Positions 27,843-37,878 of a DNA stretch of 64,000 nucleotides are shown one piece after another; position 1 is the first letter of the stretch; each line of letters opens with the position of its first letter. The position numbers and the translations under genes are program-made. A model generated the notes under the pieces. It saw only the letters and a list, made by a program, of their open reading frames with translations. It was not told the origin of the DNA and did not search any database. The stretch covers positions 1 to 64,000 of the forward strand of contig CAJHAA010000012.1 of assembly GCA_904846265.1 (NCBI GenBank). The letters are read 5' to 3'. This DNA is from Psychrobacter immobilis (GTDB lineage: Bacteria > Pseudomonadota > Gammaproteobacteria > Pseudomonadales > Moraxellaceae).

Positions 27843-28457
27843 TTAAGACATCGCTTTGATGGCGCTTATATCTGGCATCGGTGGTAACTCGCTCAACTCA
27901 CTCAGTCCAAAGGCATCTAAAAATTGTGGCGTGGTATGTAGCAATGCTGGGCGACCCAAGGTTTCTTTGTAACCTTTCTCTTCAATCCAGCCTTTATCAA
28001 ATAGTTGACGCAGTATATTGCTTGATAGCGTCACACCGCGCACGTGCTCTATGTCGCTACGAGTCACTGGCTGCTTGTAAGCAATCACACTAAGCGTCTC
28101 AAGTAAGGCTTGGCTCAGGCGTTCTTGGCGCTGCGGGAAGACGCGTTGAATTAAAGCACTATAGTTATTCGCGACTTGCAGTCGATAACCGCTGGCAGTT
28201 TCGTGCAAGCTTAGCACGCCCATATCCAAGCGCTGTCTTAGTAGCGCCAAAGCCTGTGTTAGCTCTTTAGCCGTTAAAGACAGGTGTTTTCTTAAGACAG
28301 TGGCGGTGAGGGGCGCTTCTGACGCATGTAATAGCACTTCGATATGCTTGCTTAAGTCTTCTAGATGCTGTCGCTGCTCTTCGGTCAATGACAGTAAAGC
28401 GGTAGATAATGAGGATGGTTTGTCATGATCTTGCTTGGTATTGTCAGTATCTGTCAT
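27843..28457 (-). CDS. scpB: Segregation and condensation protein B
   Basis: ScpB is the kleisin-associated winged-helix subunit of the SMC-ScpAB condensin. The 204-residue protein has the two winged-helix units with the signature LLETLSVIAYKQPVTRSDIE followed by the RGV and GWIEEKG motifs (LETLSVIAYKQP at about 120-131). It is the last gene of trpS-scpA-scpB, 67 bases after scpA. Many gammaproteobacteria use MukBEF; ScpAB fits Moraxellaceae and Pseudomonas. Confidence 0.95.
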   Translation of the reverse strand: MTDTDNTKQDHDKPSSLSTALLSLTEEQRQHLEDLSKHIEVLLHASEAPLTATVLRKHLSLTAKELTQALALLRQRLDMGVLSLHETASGYRLQVANNYSALIQRVFPQRQERLSQALLETLSVIAYKQPVTRSDIEHVRGVTLSSNILRQLFDKGWIEEKGYKETLGRPALLHTTPQFLDAFGLSELSELPPMPDISAIKAMS

Positions 28458-28524
28458 TAGAAAGTGACTCTTTTTAAATGATAATGTGTATCGATATTTA
28501 TAGGAGTAGACAGGTGGATAATAA

Positions 28525-29454
28525 CTATGCCAACCACTGTAACGTTAAGGGTTTAATATGACGGTCTTCAGCATCATTATTGTCAGTGGTAGGGTGACTT
28601 TCTAAATCAGTATTTACGATATCAACCAACTGTCGTTTTATCAGCTCTAGTATGGCGACGAAGCTGACAACCACACCTATTTTACCTTGTGTTTTATCTA
28701 GTAGCTCATAAAAAGAGTGCTCACCATCCGTACTGAGCTGTCGGCTAATACTGGCAATACGATCAGCAAGGGGAACAGCGTCGACTTTAATGGTATGCAT
28801 TTGATAATCGGGCTGCAGTTGCATTTTAAATAAGCTGTCAATCAAAAGGTTTGGCGAATAGCTAGGTAATTCCGCATTCATGACGTCTTGACCGGGCAGA
28901 CTGACCATGGCCAAAAACACATCGCGCTCAAGACGCACCAGATTATCTAAGCGTTGACTGGCTACTTTGATTTGCGCATATTCTTCAAGGCGCTCAATCA
29001 GTTCTGCTTTTGGATCACGCTCATCGCTGGGAGTTTCAGGCTTGGGCAGCAACAGCTCGGTTTTAATGGCAATCAACGTGGACGCCATCAACAGATAATC
29101 GCCTGCCAATTCAAAATGCTCAGTATCTAATTCGCTGATGTAAGCCAAATACTGCTCCGTTATGGGTAGTATCGGCATTTGGGTCAGATCAACATTATTT
29201 TTTTTGACCAAATATAGCAAGAAATCTAATGGTCCGGCAAACTGCTCAAGCCAAATGGCAAAGGCTTGCGGCGGCACATAGAGATCTTCTGGTAGATGTT
29301 GTACGGATGTCTGGTAAATGCGTAAAGACATATCATTGATAACTGAGCCGTCGTGTGCGCGCTTAGTATCTAAAGAATCAGAGGCTTGAGGTACAGTTAG
29401 AGGAAGAGCGGCTTTTGGTAAAGCCGCTTGTTCATTTTTTAGCTCAGTCTGCAC
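28525..29454 (-). CDS. scpA: Segregation and condensation protein A
   Basis: ScpA is the kleisin that bridges the heads of the SMC dimer in chromosome condensation. The 309-residue protein has FAGPLDFLLYLVKKNNVDLT, here given as FAGPLDFLLYLV and NNVDLTQMPI, then ITEQYLAYI and LAGDYLLMASTLIAIK, all typical. The start is GTG with a GGA upstream; the in-frame ATG at codon 42 lacks a ribosome site. The first 60 residues form an Ala/Pro-rich extension not seen in shorter ScpA. It lies 35 bases after trpS. Confidence 0.95.
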   Translation of the reverse strand: MQTELKNEQAALPKAALPLTVPQASDSLDTKRAHDGSVINDMSLRIYQTSVQHLPEDLYVPPQAFAIWLEQFAGPLDFLLYLVKKNNVDLTQMPILPITEQYLAYISELDTEHFELAGDYLLMASTLIAIKTELLLPKPETPSDERDPKAELIERLEEYAQIKVASQRLDNLVRLERDVFLAMVSLPGQDVMNAELPSYSPNLLIDSLFKMQLQPDYQMHTIKVDAVPLADRIASISRQLSTDGEHSFYELLDKTQGKIGVVVSFVAILELIKRQLVDIVNTDLESHPTTDNNDAEDRHIKPLTLQWLA

Positions 29455-29489
29455 GCTTAGTATCCATCTTGGTTAACATAATCAAATGA

Positions 29490-30590
29490 TTATTTAAGTT
29501 TGGCAAGTGGACGGATACCAATGGCACGACGAGTCTTATCTAATTGCTTACGGCTATGACGACGGGCTTTTTCTGCACCCATTTGTAAGATTTCTTCTAG
29601 CTCTTTTGGGTTAGCTATAAGATGCTCATAACGCGCGCGGAAGGGTGCTATTTCCGTATTTATTTTCTCAAACAGGGCTTGTTTAGCATCGCCCCAGCCG
29701 ATACCAGCGGCAAACTGCGCGCGCATATCAGCAATTTCTGTAGGAGTAGCAAAGGCTTTGTAAATCTCAAAAATAGCAGAGTCATCAGGGTCTTTTGGCT
29801 CAGCAGGCAGTTGTGAGTTGGTCACAATTTTCATGATGGCTTTATGCATCTGCTTTTCGGCGCTAACTTGTGGATTAGAATCACCAAATAGTGGAATGGT
29901 ATTGCCATAGCTCTTACTCATCTTGCGACCATCCAAACCCGTTAGTAATGGGATATCGTCATCTACAACGGCAGATGGTAAGGTAAAGAGCGTTTTATAG
30001 CGATGGTTAAAGGTACCAGCAATATCACGTGCCATTTCAACATGCTGAATTTGGTCGCGACCGACAGGTACATGTGTGGCATTAAACATCAAGATATCTG
30101 CTGCCATGAGTACAGGGTAGCCAAACAATCCCATATTAATACCTTGATCAGGATCGACATCTTCTTTTTTCATATTAATATCAACAGCTGCTTTATAAGC
30201 ATGAGCACGATTCATTAAACCTTTGGCACATGAGCAGTTCAAAATCCAAGCAAGCTCTGGTATTTCCGGCACATCTGATTGACGGTAAAAAGTGACGCGC
30301 TCAGGATCCAGACCACAGGCAAGCCAAGTCGCTGCAATGGCTTTGGTCGATTCATGAATAATAGCAGGATCATAACAGCCGATAATGCCATGGTAATCTG
30401 CTAAAAAAAAGAATGCTTCGTCATCACTGTTTTGGATAGACTGAATGGCTGGACGAATCGCGCCAACGTAATTTCCTAAATGCAAGGTACCCGTCGGTTT
30501 GATGCCCGTCAAAATGCGCTTGGCTTGCGTTGAGTGATCAGGAGCTTGGTTGTCAGAACTTTGGTTATCAGAAATATGAGTATTATTCAT
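29490..30590 (-). CDS. trpS: Tryptophanyl-tRNA synthetase
   Basis: A class I synthetase that charges tRNA-Trp. The 366-residue protein has the HIGH-like motif [12 protein letters not shown] (about 33-44), [15 protein letters not shown], and the KMSKS loop [15 protein letters not shown]. The first 20 residues (Ser/Asn/Gln-rich) precede the usual start [10 protein letters not shown]. It is the first gene of an operon with scpA and scpB, an arrangement that is common in Pseudomonas and relatives. Confidence 0.97.
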   Translation of the reverse strand: MNNTHISDNQSSDNQAPDHSTQAKRILTGIKPTGTLHLGNYVGAIRPAIQSIQNSDDEAFFFLADYHGIIGCYDPAIIHESTKAIAATWLACGLDPERVTFYRQSDVPEIPELAWILNCSCAKGLMNRAHAYKAAVDINMKKEDVDPDQGINMGLFGYPVLMAADILMFNATHVPVGRDQIQHVEMARDIAGTFNHRYKTLFTLPSAVVDDDIPLLTGLDGRKMSKSYGNTIPLFGDSNPQVSAEKQMHKAIMKIVTNSQLPAEPKDPDDSAIFEIYKAFATPTEIADMRAQFAAGIGWGDAKQALFEKINTEIAPFRARYEHLIANPKELEEILQMGAEKARRHSRKQLDKTRRAIGIRPLAKLK

Positions 30591-30745
30591 GGTAAATCCA
30601 TTATGTGGTTCATCAAGGTTTTATTTATAAAAGTTTCGTTTTTCAATTTATTATAAATTCATTGTTATTTATATGCTGGTAATATAAAAAATATAAGCTG
30701 CAAAGTATAGCAAATTTTCTGGCGATCTTTCGTAGCAATACACGC

Positions 30746-31837
30746 TTACTTATAGATATCAGTACGACCATCAGGACCATTTTTGAAACGACGATGGAAC
30801 CACATCCACTGAGTAGGATCAATACGAATCAACCCCTCTAGCAACTCATTGACTCGCGTCGCATCAGCCAATTCATCGTTACTTGGATAGTTTTGAATTT
30901 CTGGGGTAATCGTTAGATGATAGTGCGGGCGTTTGCCTTTGGGTAAACTGTCTGGTGTCTGCCGGTAAGTATGCAGCGCCATTAATGCGGGTGGATGTGC
31001 CTTGTCGCCCAATTTTGCCATGCGCCGTGATGCTGTAATAGTCGCTGCTGGCACACCAAAGAATGGTGCCATGACGCCTTGTTTTAGACCATAATCTTGG
31101 TCAGGTGAGTACCAAATCACGTGACCAGCTTTAATTGACTCAACAAAACTGCGCATGTCACGACTGGCTATTTGCTTGCTAAGAATACTGGCACGGCCAT
31201 TATAAACAAACCAATCAAGTAGCGCGTTATTCTGCGGTCGATACATCCCATCCATCGGAAAAAATTGCGTACAGAGCATGCCGCCCAGATCAAGCATCGT
31301 ATAATGAGCGCCCAGTAAAATGACAGGACGACCCTCATTCTGTGCATTGACAACGTGCTGTAATCCCGAAATTGAAACGGTACGAGTAAAAACATTTGGA
31401 CGATACCAAGCACATAAAGTTTCAAACACACCAATGCCTTGATTGACAAAGACTTGTTTTGCCATCAATTCGCGCTCAACGTCTGGCTTCTCTGGAAAAG
31501 CCAGTTTTAAGTTGATAAGCGTATCACGCCGACGTGAGCCTGCTACTTTATAGATAAATATGCCAAGCTGACGTCCCAGCCAAAACTGCCATCGTAGCGG
31601 CAAATATATGATGGGTAAGATTATTGCTGCCAATAGCCAAATGCCCCAATATTTAGGCAACAAAAACTGCCATTGAAAAGGCTTTTTTTCGATGGGTGCT
31701 GTGCGCTTATGATTTTGGGTAATCGTTGGCATACCAGCAGGTATCGTTGGGGACTTAGCAGGCTGCTGTGTACTTGGCGATGGCAGGCTGCTTTTGGTAG
31801 GTGGTTTGCTGGGATCGTATTGTTCAGGCGCTTTCAT
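30746..31837 (-). CDS. lpxL: Lipid A biosynthesis lauroyl/acyl acyltransferase (LpxL/HtrB family)
   Basis: It transfers a secondary acyl chain from acyl-ACP to lipid A precursor at the inner membrane. The 363-residue protein has one N-terminal membrane anchor (WGIWLLAAIILPIIYL, 64-79) and the HxxxxD catalytic motif GAHYTMLDLG (His178, Asp183), then MYRPQNNALLDWF and SPDQDYG. The first 55 residues are Pro/Ser/Thr/Lys-rich and cytoplasmic, absent in E. coli LpxL (about 306 residues). LpxM or another paralogue cannot be excluded. It is a single gene with a weak start region. Confidence 0.9.
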   Translation of the reverse strand: MKAPEQYDPSKPPTKSSLPSPSTQQPAKSPTIPAGMPTITQNHKRTAPIEKKPFQWQFLLPKYWGIWLLAAIILPIIYLPLRWQFWLGRQLGIFIYKVAGSRRRDTLINLKLAFPEKPDVERELMAKQVFVNQGIGVFETLCAWYRPNVFTRTVSISGLQHVVNAQNEGRPVILLGAHYTMLDLGGMLCTQFFPMDGMYRPQNNALLDWFVYNGRASILSKQIASRDMRSFVESIKAGHVIWYSPDQDYGLKQGVMAPFFGVPAATITASRRMAKLGDKAHPPALMALHTYRQTPDSLPKGKRPHYHLTITPEIQNYPSNDELADATRVNELLEGLIRIDPTQWMWFHRRFKNGPDGRTDIYK

Positions 31838-31945
31838 AAAATTGTTACTAATAATGAAAAGTTATCATCATGATGGGGTAGTCAGCATTGCTTTGCAAGG
31901 TGAGTTACGCACAAAATCACGAGCAAATGCAAAAGTCATCAGCCA

Positions 31946-31985
31946 TAAAAAAACCTTATAAGCTGCGGACAGCTTATAAGGTTTT
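31946..31985 (-). terminator. Terminator of rplM-rpsI
   Basis: A perfect 16-bp stem, AAAACCTTATAAGCTG and its complement, has a four-base loop and, in the minus direction, a T-run. Confidence 0.93.
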
Positions 31986-32068
31986 GCAAATCTACTCTTT
32001 TCTTTAAGATTGTGACTGTCGCTCTGAGATAAAGACAACAGCCGCAAAAAGATAAGAGATAGCTTTGA

Positions 32069-32455
32069 TTAACGTTTCGAGAATTGTGGACGTTTACGTG
32101 CTTTACGCAGACCCAATTTCTTACGTTCAACTTGACGTGAGTCACGAGTAACAAAGCCAGCTGCTTTTAGTGCAGGTTTGTTGGCTTCATTTAGCTCAAT
32201 CAATGCACGCGTGATGCCGTGACGGATTGCGCCAGCTTGACCACTAATACCGCCACCTTTTACAGTGATGTAAAGGTCATAAGCAGTAGGTGAGTCAAGT
32301 AATTCTAGAGGCTGACGAACAACCATACGTGAAGTTTCACGGCTAAAATACTCATCAAGTGGCTTACCGTTAACAACGATGCTACCAGTACCTTTCGCTA
32401 AAAAGACACGAGCAGTAGACGTCTTGCGGCGACCAGTTCCGTAATTGCGTTCCAT
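32069..32455 (-). CDS. rpsI: 30S ribosomal protein S9
   Basis: A small-subunit protein whose C-terminal tail reaches the P-site tRNA. The length of 128 residues is standard; [14 protein letters not shown] at the start and the tail [12 protein letters not shown] are diagnostic. It lies ten bases after rplM in the conserved rplM-rpsI pair. Confidence 0.98.
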   Translation of the reverse strand: MERNYGTGRRKTSTARVFLAKGTGSIVVNGKPLDEYFSRETSRMVVRQPLELLDSPTAYDLYITVKGGGISGQAGAIRHGITRALIELNEANKPALKAAGFVTRDSRQVERKKLGLRKARKRPQFSKR

Positions 32456-32465
32456 AAGTATATCC

Positions 32466-32894
32466 TTAGATGTCTAGTTCTTTAGGTTGCTGTGCAGTAT
32501 GTGGATGTTCAGTACCCGCATATAGCTTCAGCTTCTTGATCATCGCATAGCCAAGAGGGCCCTTTGGAAGCATACCCTTAACTGCTTTGTGTAGAACATC
32601 TTCAGGCTTATGTGCAAGCAACTTACTGAAGTTGGTTTCCTTGATACCACCTGGGTAGCCACTGTGACGATAGTATTTTTTATCTTGCGCTTTTTTACCC
32701 GTTACCGTGATTTTATCAGCATTGATGACAACAATGAAGTCACCAGTGTCAACGTGCGGCGTAAAAGAAGGCTTATGCTTGCCACGTAAGCGACTAGCGA
32801 TTTGAGTGGCTAAGCGACCAAGGGTTTTGCCGTCAGCATCTACGACATACCAGTCATGGGTCACTTCAGCTGGTTTTGCACTAAGTGTTTTCAT
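32466..32894 (-). CDS. rplM: 50S ribosomal protein L13
   Basis: An early-assembly large-subunit protein. The length of 142 residues is standard; [20 protein letters not shown] and [20 protein letters not shown] are typical (each is given in part). It is the first gene of the pair with rpsI. The promoter lies in the 210-base gap toward rsmD. Confidence 0.98.
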   Translation of the reverse strand: MKTLSAKPAEVTHDWYVVDADGKTLGRLATQIASRLRGKHKPSFTPHVDTGDFIVVINADKITVTGKKAQDKKYYRHSGYPGGIKETNFSKLLAHKPEDVLHKAVKGMLPKGPLGYAMIKKLKLYAGTEHPHTAQQPKELDI

Positions 32895-33104
32895 GATAAA
32901 ACCTTAAAATTAGAATTCGTTGAGAGTTTAGCTGGGAACGGGGCTCTCAAAAAACAGACTGCACATTATAAGCAGTAGTGCCTACGCTTGCAAGCTGCAT
33001 TGGGGTTTATTTTCGCCTTATATACATTAAACTGCAGCGTTGGCCAGTTTTTAGCGGTTCTAAACATTTGTAAAATTTGTTAATGGCAGGCATTAACCTG
33101 ACAA

Positions 33105-33791
33105 TTATGACGATGATAAACGATAAAGTCCAGCAACAACTTGTCCAACCTTGGTCTGTTTCACACATTCAAAGCGGATTATTTGCTGAATAGCACCTGA
33201 TTGGATATCTGGATTTTTATTAAGCGCCTCTTCCAGTTGCTTCAATTGGCTTTCTAAATCTTTGTCCGCTTCTAGATAAATCAGGGTTTCACTATCAATT
33301 AACGACTGGGTAATCAGTGCCATTAAAATAGGTTGCCACAGATTTTGAGCATACGGTGGGTCGATGAATACAATATTGAAAGGGCGCGGAACAATCTGCT
33401 CTTGCATCAATACTCTTTCTGCAGTGCCTTGGATAATTTGATGGGTATCGATGCTCAGATGCAACTGTTCAGCACTTTGACGCAGCATATTACTTTGCGC
33501 AGGATTTATTTCGATAAAGGTGGCGTGCGCGGCACCACGAGACAGTGCTTCAAAACCTAAAACACCGCTACCAGCACAGCTATCAAGCACATAAGCGCCA
33601 TGAATATCAGGAAGTAACCAGCTAAACAGTGTCTCTCGCAAGCGATCTGGGGTCGGACGTAGACCCTCTGCGTCGATAAAACGTACAACACGGCGTTTAA
33701 ACTGACCACCAATGATCCGCACGTCGCCCGCAGCTATATTTTTGCTCTTATGATTGTTCCTATGCTCGCGGCTGCTTATAGATTTTTTCAT
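33105..33791 (-). CDS. rsmD: 16S rRNA (guanine(966)-N(2))-methyltransferase RsmD
   Basis: It methylates G966 of 16S rRNA in the assembled 30S particle. The 228-residue protein has a Rossmann methyltransferase domain: GLRPTPDRLRETLFSWL (43-59) is an RsmD hallmark, AGSGVLGFEALSRGA (74-88) binds S-adenosylmethionine, and DPPY (144-147) is the catalytic motif. It lies 36 bases after mrdA and is probably co-transcribed with it; this pairing is unusual, since mrdA is mostly followed by rodA. Confidence 0.95.
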   Translation of the reverse strand: MKKSISSREHRNNHKSKNIAAGDVRIIGGQFKRRVVRFIDAEGLRPTPDRLRETLFSWLLPDIHGAYVLDSCAGSGVLGFEALSRGAAHATFIEINPAQSNMLRQSAEQLHLSIDTHQIIQGTAERVLMQEQIVPRPFNIVFIDPPYAQNLWQPILMALITQSLIDSETLIYLEADKDLESQLKQLEEALNKNPDIQSGAIQQIIRFECVKQTKVGQVVAGLYRLSSS

Positions 33792-33827
33792 AATATTTAT
33801 ATTTACCGTATCTCGTTTAGCGTACTT

Positions 33828-35813
33828 TTACTCAGAGGTCGTGGTGGCTGTGGCTGCTTCCACCTCTGCCTTTTCTTCTAGCGCTTTTTCTTCTTTTTCA
33901 CGCTGGGCATCACGCATCAATTTTTCAAAAGCTTTTTGGCGCTTGATGACTTTTAGTTGATCAGCCGTTGGTGGCAAGATAGGGTCGTTTTTGCGCTGTA
34001 ATATCCAGTAGTCAAATAGTGCGCGACCGATAGGTGCAGCTACCACGCTACCACCGCCACCATTTTCGACCAGTACTGCAAGCGCAATCTCAGGATTTTC
34101 TACGGGTGCAAAACCATTGAACCACGCGTGATCCCAATGGCGTTTGTCTATGGCAGATTTATCATAGCGTTTGCCTTGCGCAATGGACTTGACTTGCGCA
34201 GTACCCGTTTTACCCGCAATACGATAGCGCGGCGTATAAATCCCACGTCCGGTACCTGCCTTGACGGTTTCTTCCATCGCATCGTGCATACGTAGCCAGT
34301 CAGACGGTTTGCCGTTATATTCGATTTTACCATCAGGTTTGGTGATTACGTTAACTTGTGCTGCACCATCGCTACTTTTTAGTAGATGCGGAGTAATGTG
34401 ATAGCCTTTGTTCGCTGTCATGGCGGTTGCATTTGCAATCTGTAATGGTGTGGCTAAGAAATAACCCTGCCCGATACTGACTGAGATGGTTTCGCCCGGC
34501 AACCAGCCTTTATCATAGGTATCTTTTTTCCATTTTGGTGACGGCATAATTCCTGATTTTTCATTGGGCAAATCAATACCTGTTGGTTCACCAAATCCAA
34601 AACGTGCCATCCAATCATGTAGGCGCTGAATACCCATCTCATAAGCCAATTTATAATAATAGGTATCCACTGACATCACGATAGATTTTTTAAGATCTAC
34701 CGTACCGTGACCACCGCGTTTCCAGTCACGGAATCGATGTGAGTCTCCTGGTAAGCTAAAGTAACCGGGATCATAGATAGTGGTTTCCCAATTGCGCAGC
34801 CCATAATGAATGCCGCCTAAGCCTTCAAAAGGTTTAATCGTAGAGCCGGGTGGGTATGTCCCTTGTAGCGCACGATTATAGAGCGGCTGATCCAGATTTT
34901 CACGCAGATTGCCATAATCCTTAAAGGAGATGCCTGAGATAAAAGGGTTGGGGTCATAGCTTGGATTACTGACAAACGCCAATACATCACCATTTTTTGG
35001 ATCGATTGCCACGATAGCGCCGCGACGACCGTCTAGCTGCTGCTGGGCGACTTGCTGTAAGCCATAATCTAAGCTCAGCGTAATGTCATTACCAGCTACG
35101 GGTGGTTTAGTGTCTAATTGACGCAAAATATTGCCAAGAGCATCGGTTTCTACCGACTGATAACCCGGTTGCCCTAGCAATATATCCTCGTAATAATCTT
35201 CGATACCGATTTTACCGATAAGGTCAGTGCCAGCGTAGCGATCTTTGTCAATGCGTTTGGTTTCTTTATCATTGATACGCCCAACATAGCCGATGACGTG
35301 TGCAAATAGCTCGTCATAAGGGTATGAACGTGTCAGCTTGCTTTGAATGGTCACACCGCGAAAAAAGGGTTTGCGCTCACTAAATTGCGCCAATTGGGCA
35401 TCGGTTAAGTCAATTTTAATGGTCACAGGATCGTTTTTGCTTTTACTCAGTCGCGCTAAAATATCGGTAATATTCTCATCTGTTAGCTCAAAAATAGGCG
35501 CAAGCAAATTTAGCGTACGCTCTGGATTTTCAACTTCATCAGGGCTTAACATGGCCGTAAATACGGGCTGGTTGTCTGCCAGTATTATCCCATTGCGATC
35601 ATAAATATAGCCGCGGCTGGGCGGTGCAGAGATCAGCTTAATACGGTTATTGTCTGCTTGCGTCGTATACTTATCGTGCGCATAGACTTGTAGGTAACCA
35701 TAACGCACGATCAAGCCGCTCAATCCAATGAATATCAGAATTCCAAGGATAATAATACGACTGGTGAAAACACGATTGACCTGTTCAGTATTGGGGGTTA
35801 GCGGTTTATTCAT
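33828..35813 (-). CDS. mrdA: Penicillin-binding protein 2 (elongasome transpeptidase)
   Basis: The peptidoglycan D,D-transpeptidase of the rod system. The 661-residue protein has one N-terminal membrane helix (about 18-38), the dimerisation domain with SRGYIYDRNGIILA, and a transpeptidase domain with the active-site STIK (Ser324-Lys327) in YPPGSTIKPFEG. The SxN motif region SVDTYYYKLA and KTGTAQV (about 545) follow. The C-terminus is an acidic/Lys-rich coiled tail. rodA is not adjacent. Some Moraxellaceae are coccobacilli, so PBP2 controls the limited elongation. Confidence 0.96.
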   Translation of the reverse strand: MNKPLTPNTEQVNRVFTSRIIILGILIFIGLSGLIVRYGYLQVYAHDKYTTQADNNRIKLISAPPSRGYIYDRNGIILADNQPVFTAMLSPDEVENPERTLNLLAPIFELTDENITDILARLSKSKNDPVTIKIDLTDAQLAQFSERKPFFRGVTIQSKLTRSYPYDELFAHVIGYVGRINDKETKRIDKDRYAGTDLIGKIGIEDYYEDILLGQPGYQSVETDALGNILRQLDTKPPVAGNDITLSLDYGLQQVAQQQLDGRRGAIVAIDPKNGDVLAFVSNPSYDPNPFISGISFKDYGNLRENLDQPLYNRALQGTYPPGSTIKPFEGLGGIHYGLRNWETTIYDPGYFSLPGDSHRFRDWKRGGHGTVDLKKSIVMSVDTYYYKLAYEMGIQRLHDWMARFGFGEPTGIDLPNEKSGIMPSPKWKKDTYDKGWLPGETISVSIGQGYFLATPLQIANATAMTANKGYHITPHLLKSSDGAAQVNVITKPDGKIEYNGKPSDWLRMHDAMEETVKAGTGRGIYTPRYRIAGKTGTAQVKSIAQGKRYDKSAIDKRHWDHAWFNGFAPVENPEIALAVLVENGGGGSVVAAPIGRALFDYWILQRKNDPILPPTADQLKVIKRQKAFEKLMRDAQREKEEKALEEKAEVEAATATTTSE

Positions 35814-36291
35814 AGAAAGTAAGAGCCCAAACGGTCAGTGAGTCAATAAAAGAGAGTAAAAGGGCAGGGTCGTTCACCAAAGTGCGGCGAGCATAAAGGA
35901 TAATAATAAGAATTTCAATTACATGGACTGATATGAGTTGAAATAATAATCTCTCAATCTATATACAGCGATGTGCGGTCATACAATCACAAATTATAAC
36001 AGAACAAATGAGCCGCCGCAGTACACCGCCATTTATTTTGTGGTCGTTACTATCGAAAGCGCCTGTAGATGATATTAATATTGTTACTATCGAAAGTAAT
36101 AGTAAAACGTGTCATCCCTAGTCACAACTTACCTAGGTTCGACGTGTGCTAATGAATGGCAAGTATGCTAAAATCAGGCGATTTATTTGATAATAATTAT
36201 CATGGGCAGAGCGGCTTTTTGTTAAGCGTTCTAATTTGCTAATCCTTTTTAATTAGCGACGACAATTAACCTGTCAGGGGCAAGATAAGTC
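35814..36291. other. Divergent intergenic region, mrdA/DUF445
   Basis: 478 bases. It contains a directly repeated GTTACTATCGAAAG (about 36048 and 36082), the second copy inside a TTACTAT/ATAGTAA dyad, and a Fur-like palindrome. No gene was seen. Confidence 0.5.
36188..36202. promoter_or_regulatory. Fur-box candidate upstream of the DUF445 gene
   Basis: TGATAATAATTATCA is a perfect palindrome (7-1-7) matching the Fur consensus core, 90 bases before ATG 36292. Confidence 0.5.
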
Positions 36292-37626
36292 ATGGATGCA
36301 ACTTCATTGTGGCAGACAATAGCTGAACACCCAGAGTTTTTTGCCATGCTGACTATTCCGCCTGTGACTGCATTTGTCACATGGATACACGTGTGGATGG
36401 CGCTTAAAATGCTGTTCTATCCGATTAAGTTTCGGGGTATTCGTATTCCAAACTTCCCGTTTTTTGGGTTGCCAGGTATTGGCTGGCAAGGTATCGTCCC
36501 ACGAAAGGCTGGCAAGATATCAGGCGTTATCGTAGATCAAACGCTGTCAAAGCTTGGCTCGCTTGATGAGTTTTTTCAGGCGATGGAGCCTGAGCAGATG
36601 GCGGTATTCATCACGGATACCGTGGACAAAAACCTTGAAGCATTGATCGATGAAATTATGCTGGACCATTCGCCAGCGCTGTGGGGTAATCTGCCTTATG
36701 CGTTGAAGCGCCGTGTCTATGCTCAAGCGCATCAAGAGCTGCCCAATATCATGCAGTCTTTGGTGACTGACTTGACCCATAACGTCGAAGACTTGGTTGA
36801 TATGCGCAAAATGATTGTTAACACGATGGAAAGTGATCGTCGTTTAATGGTCAATATGTTTTTGAAGGTTGGTCAAAAAGAGATCGATTTTATTTGGCAT
36901 ATCAGTGCTTTGATTGGTTTGGTCTTCGGTATTATCCAAATGTTTATATTTTTGGTGGTGCCGCAGCATTGGACAGTGCCGTTTTTTGCCGCTATTTGGG
37001 GTTTTCTTACCAATTGGATTGCTATTTGGATGGTGTTTAATCCTGTAGAGCCGCGATTTATTCCTTATGTGAAGTTTTTTGCCGTCCAGAGTCGCTTTCC
37101 CTTTATTAGACCGCAATTACCACATATCGCCCAGTACCGTTTGCAAGGCGGTTTTATGAAACGCCAAGAGGAGGTTTCTGAGGTTTTTGCTGAGATTGTC
37201 GTAAAAGATTTGGTGACGCTTGAGAACATCATGAATGAGATGATGTATGGCGACCGTGCTGCGCAAACGCGTGAGTTGATGAAGTCGCATTTATATAAAG
37301 TGCTAGAGTCGCCAGTGATTAGTACGACACTGCGCCTAGGCTTGGGTCGCCGCGAATATGGACAGCTAAAAAACACCATCATTGATAAGTCAATTGTTGC
37401 GACAATGGTGCCATTGCGAGATCCTGAGCTCAATGAAAGCCGTGCCAGTAAAATTTTTGGGCTGTTTCGTGACCGTATTCGCGCGCTGACGCCAGATGAG
37501 TTTCAGAACTTATTACGTCCCGCTTTTCGTGAAGATGAGATGACGTTAATCGTGTTGGGTGGTTTGACAGGGTTTTTAGCAGGCTGGTTGCATCTGGTCT
37601 TAGTGTTTTTTCCTGCGATTCAGTAA
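36292..37626 (+). CDS. DUF445 family membrane protein
   Basis: A 444-residue protein with membrane segments near the N-terminus (about 18-40), a pair at about 200-250 (FIWHISALIGLVFGIIQMF and WAIWGFLTNWIAIW-type sequence) and one at the C-terminus (LIVLGGLTGFLAGWLHL). DUF445 repeats are recognised from GWQGIVPRKAGKISG and its later counterpart, where membrane helices flank a long helical cytoplasmic or periplasmic part. The function of DUF445 is unknown; structures suggest lipid-related roles in some members, which is not established here. CAGGGGCAAG precedes the ATG. It is a single gene, possibly iron-regulated. Confidence 0.85.
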   Translation: MDATSLWQTIAEHPEFFAMLTIPPVTAFVTWIHVWMALKMLFYPIKFRGIRIPNFPFFGLPGIGWQGIVPRKAGKISGVIVDQTLSKLGSLDEFFQAMEPEQMAVFITDTVDKNLEALIDEIMLDHSPALWGNLPYALKRRVYAQAHQELPNIMQSLVTDLTHNVEDLVDMRKMIVNTMESDRRLMVNMFLKVGQKEIDFIWHISALIGLVFGIIQMFIFLVVPQHWTVPFFAAIWGFLTNWIAIWMVFNPVEPRFIPYVKFFAVQSRFPFIRPQLPHIAQYRLQGGFMKRQEEVSEVFAEIVVKDLVTLENIMNEMMYGDRAAQTRELMKSHLYKVLESPVISTTLRLGLGRREYGQLKNTIIDKSIVATMVPLRDPELNESRASKIFGLFRDRIRALTPDEFQNLLRPAFREDEMTLIVLGGLTGFLAGWLHLVLVFFPAIQ

Positions 37627-37878
37627 TGACGCATTTTTTAGGTCTTCATACACATCGCATACAGAGTGGATACAGAAACGTGACAAGTTAACGCTAATGT
37701 ACCTTGCTGTAAGCGCCCTCAGCTGCAATGGCTAATGGCGCTTTTATAATAAATAATACTAATAAAGATCAGCAGTATAAATACTCGTAGTAACGATTAC
37801 TGGATGCTTTCGAATATCCTAAAAAACCAATCCCTAAAATAAACAATGACCGTATTAAGGTAAACAAGGTTAGACCGT

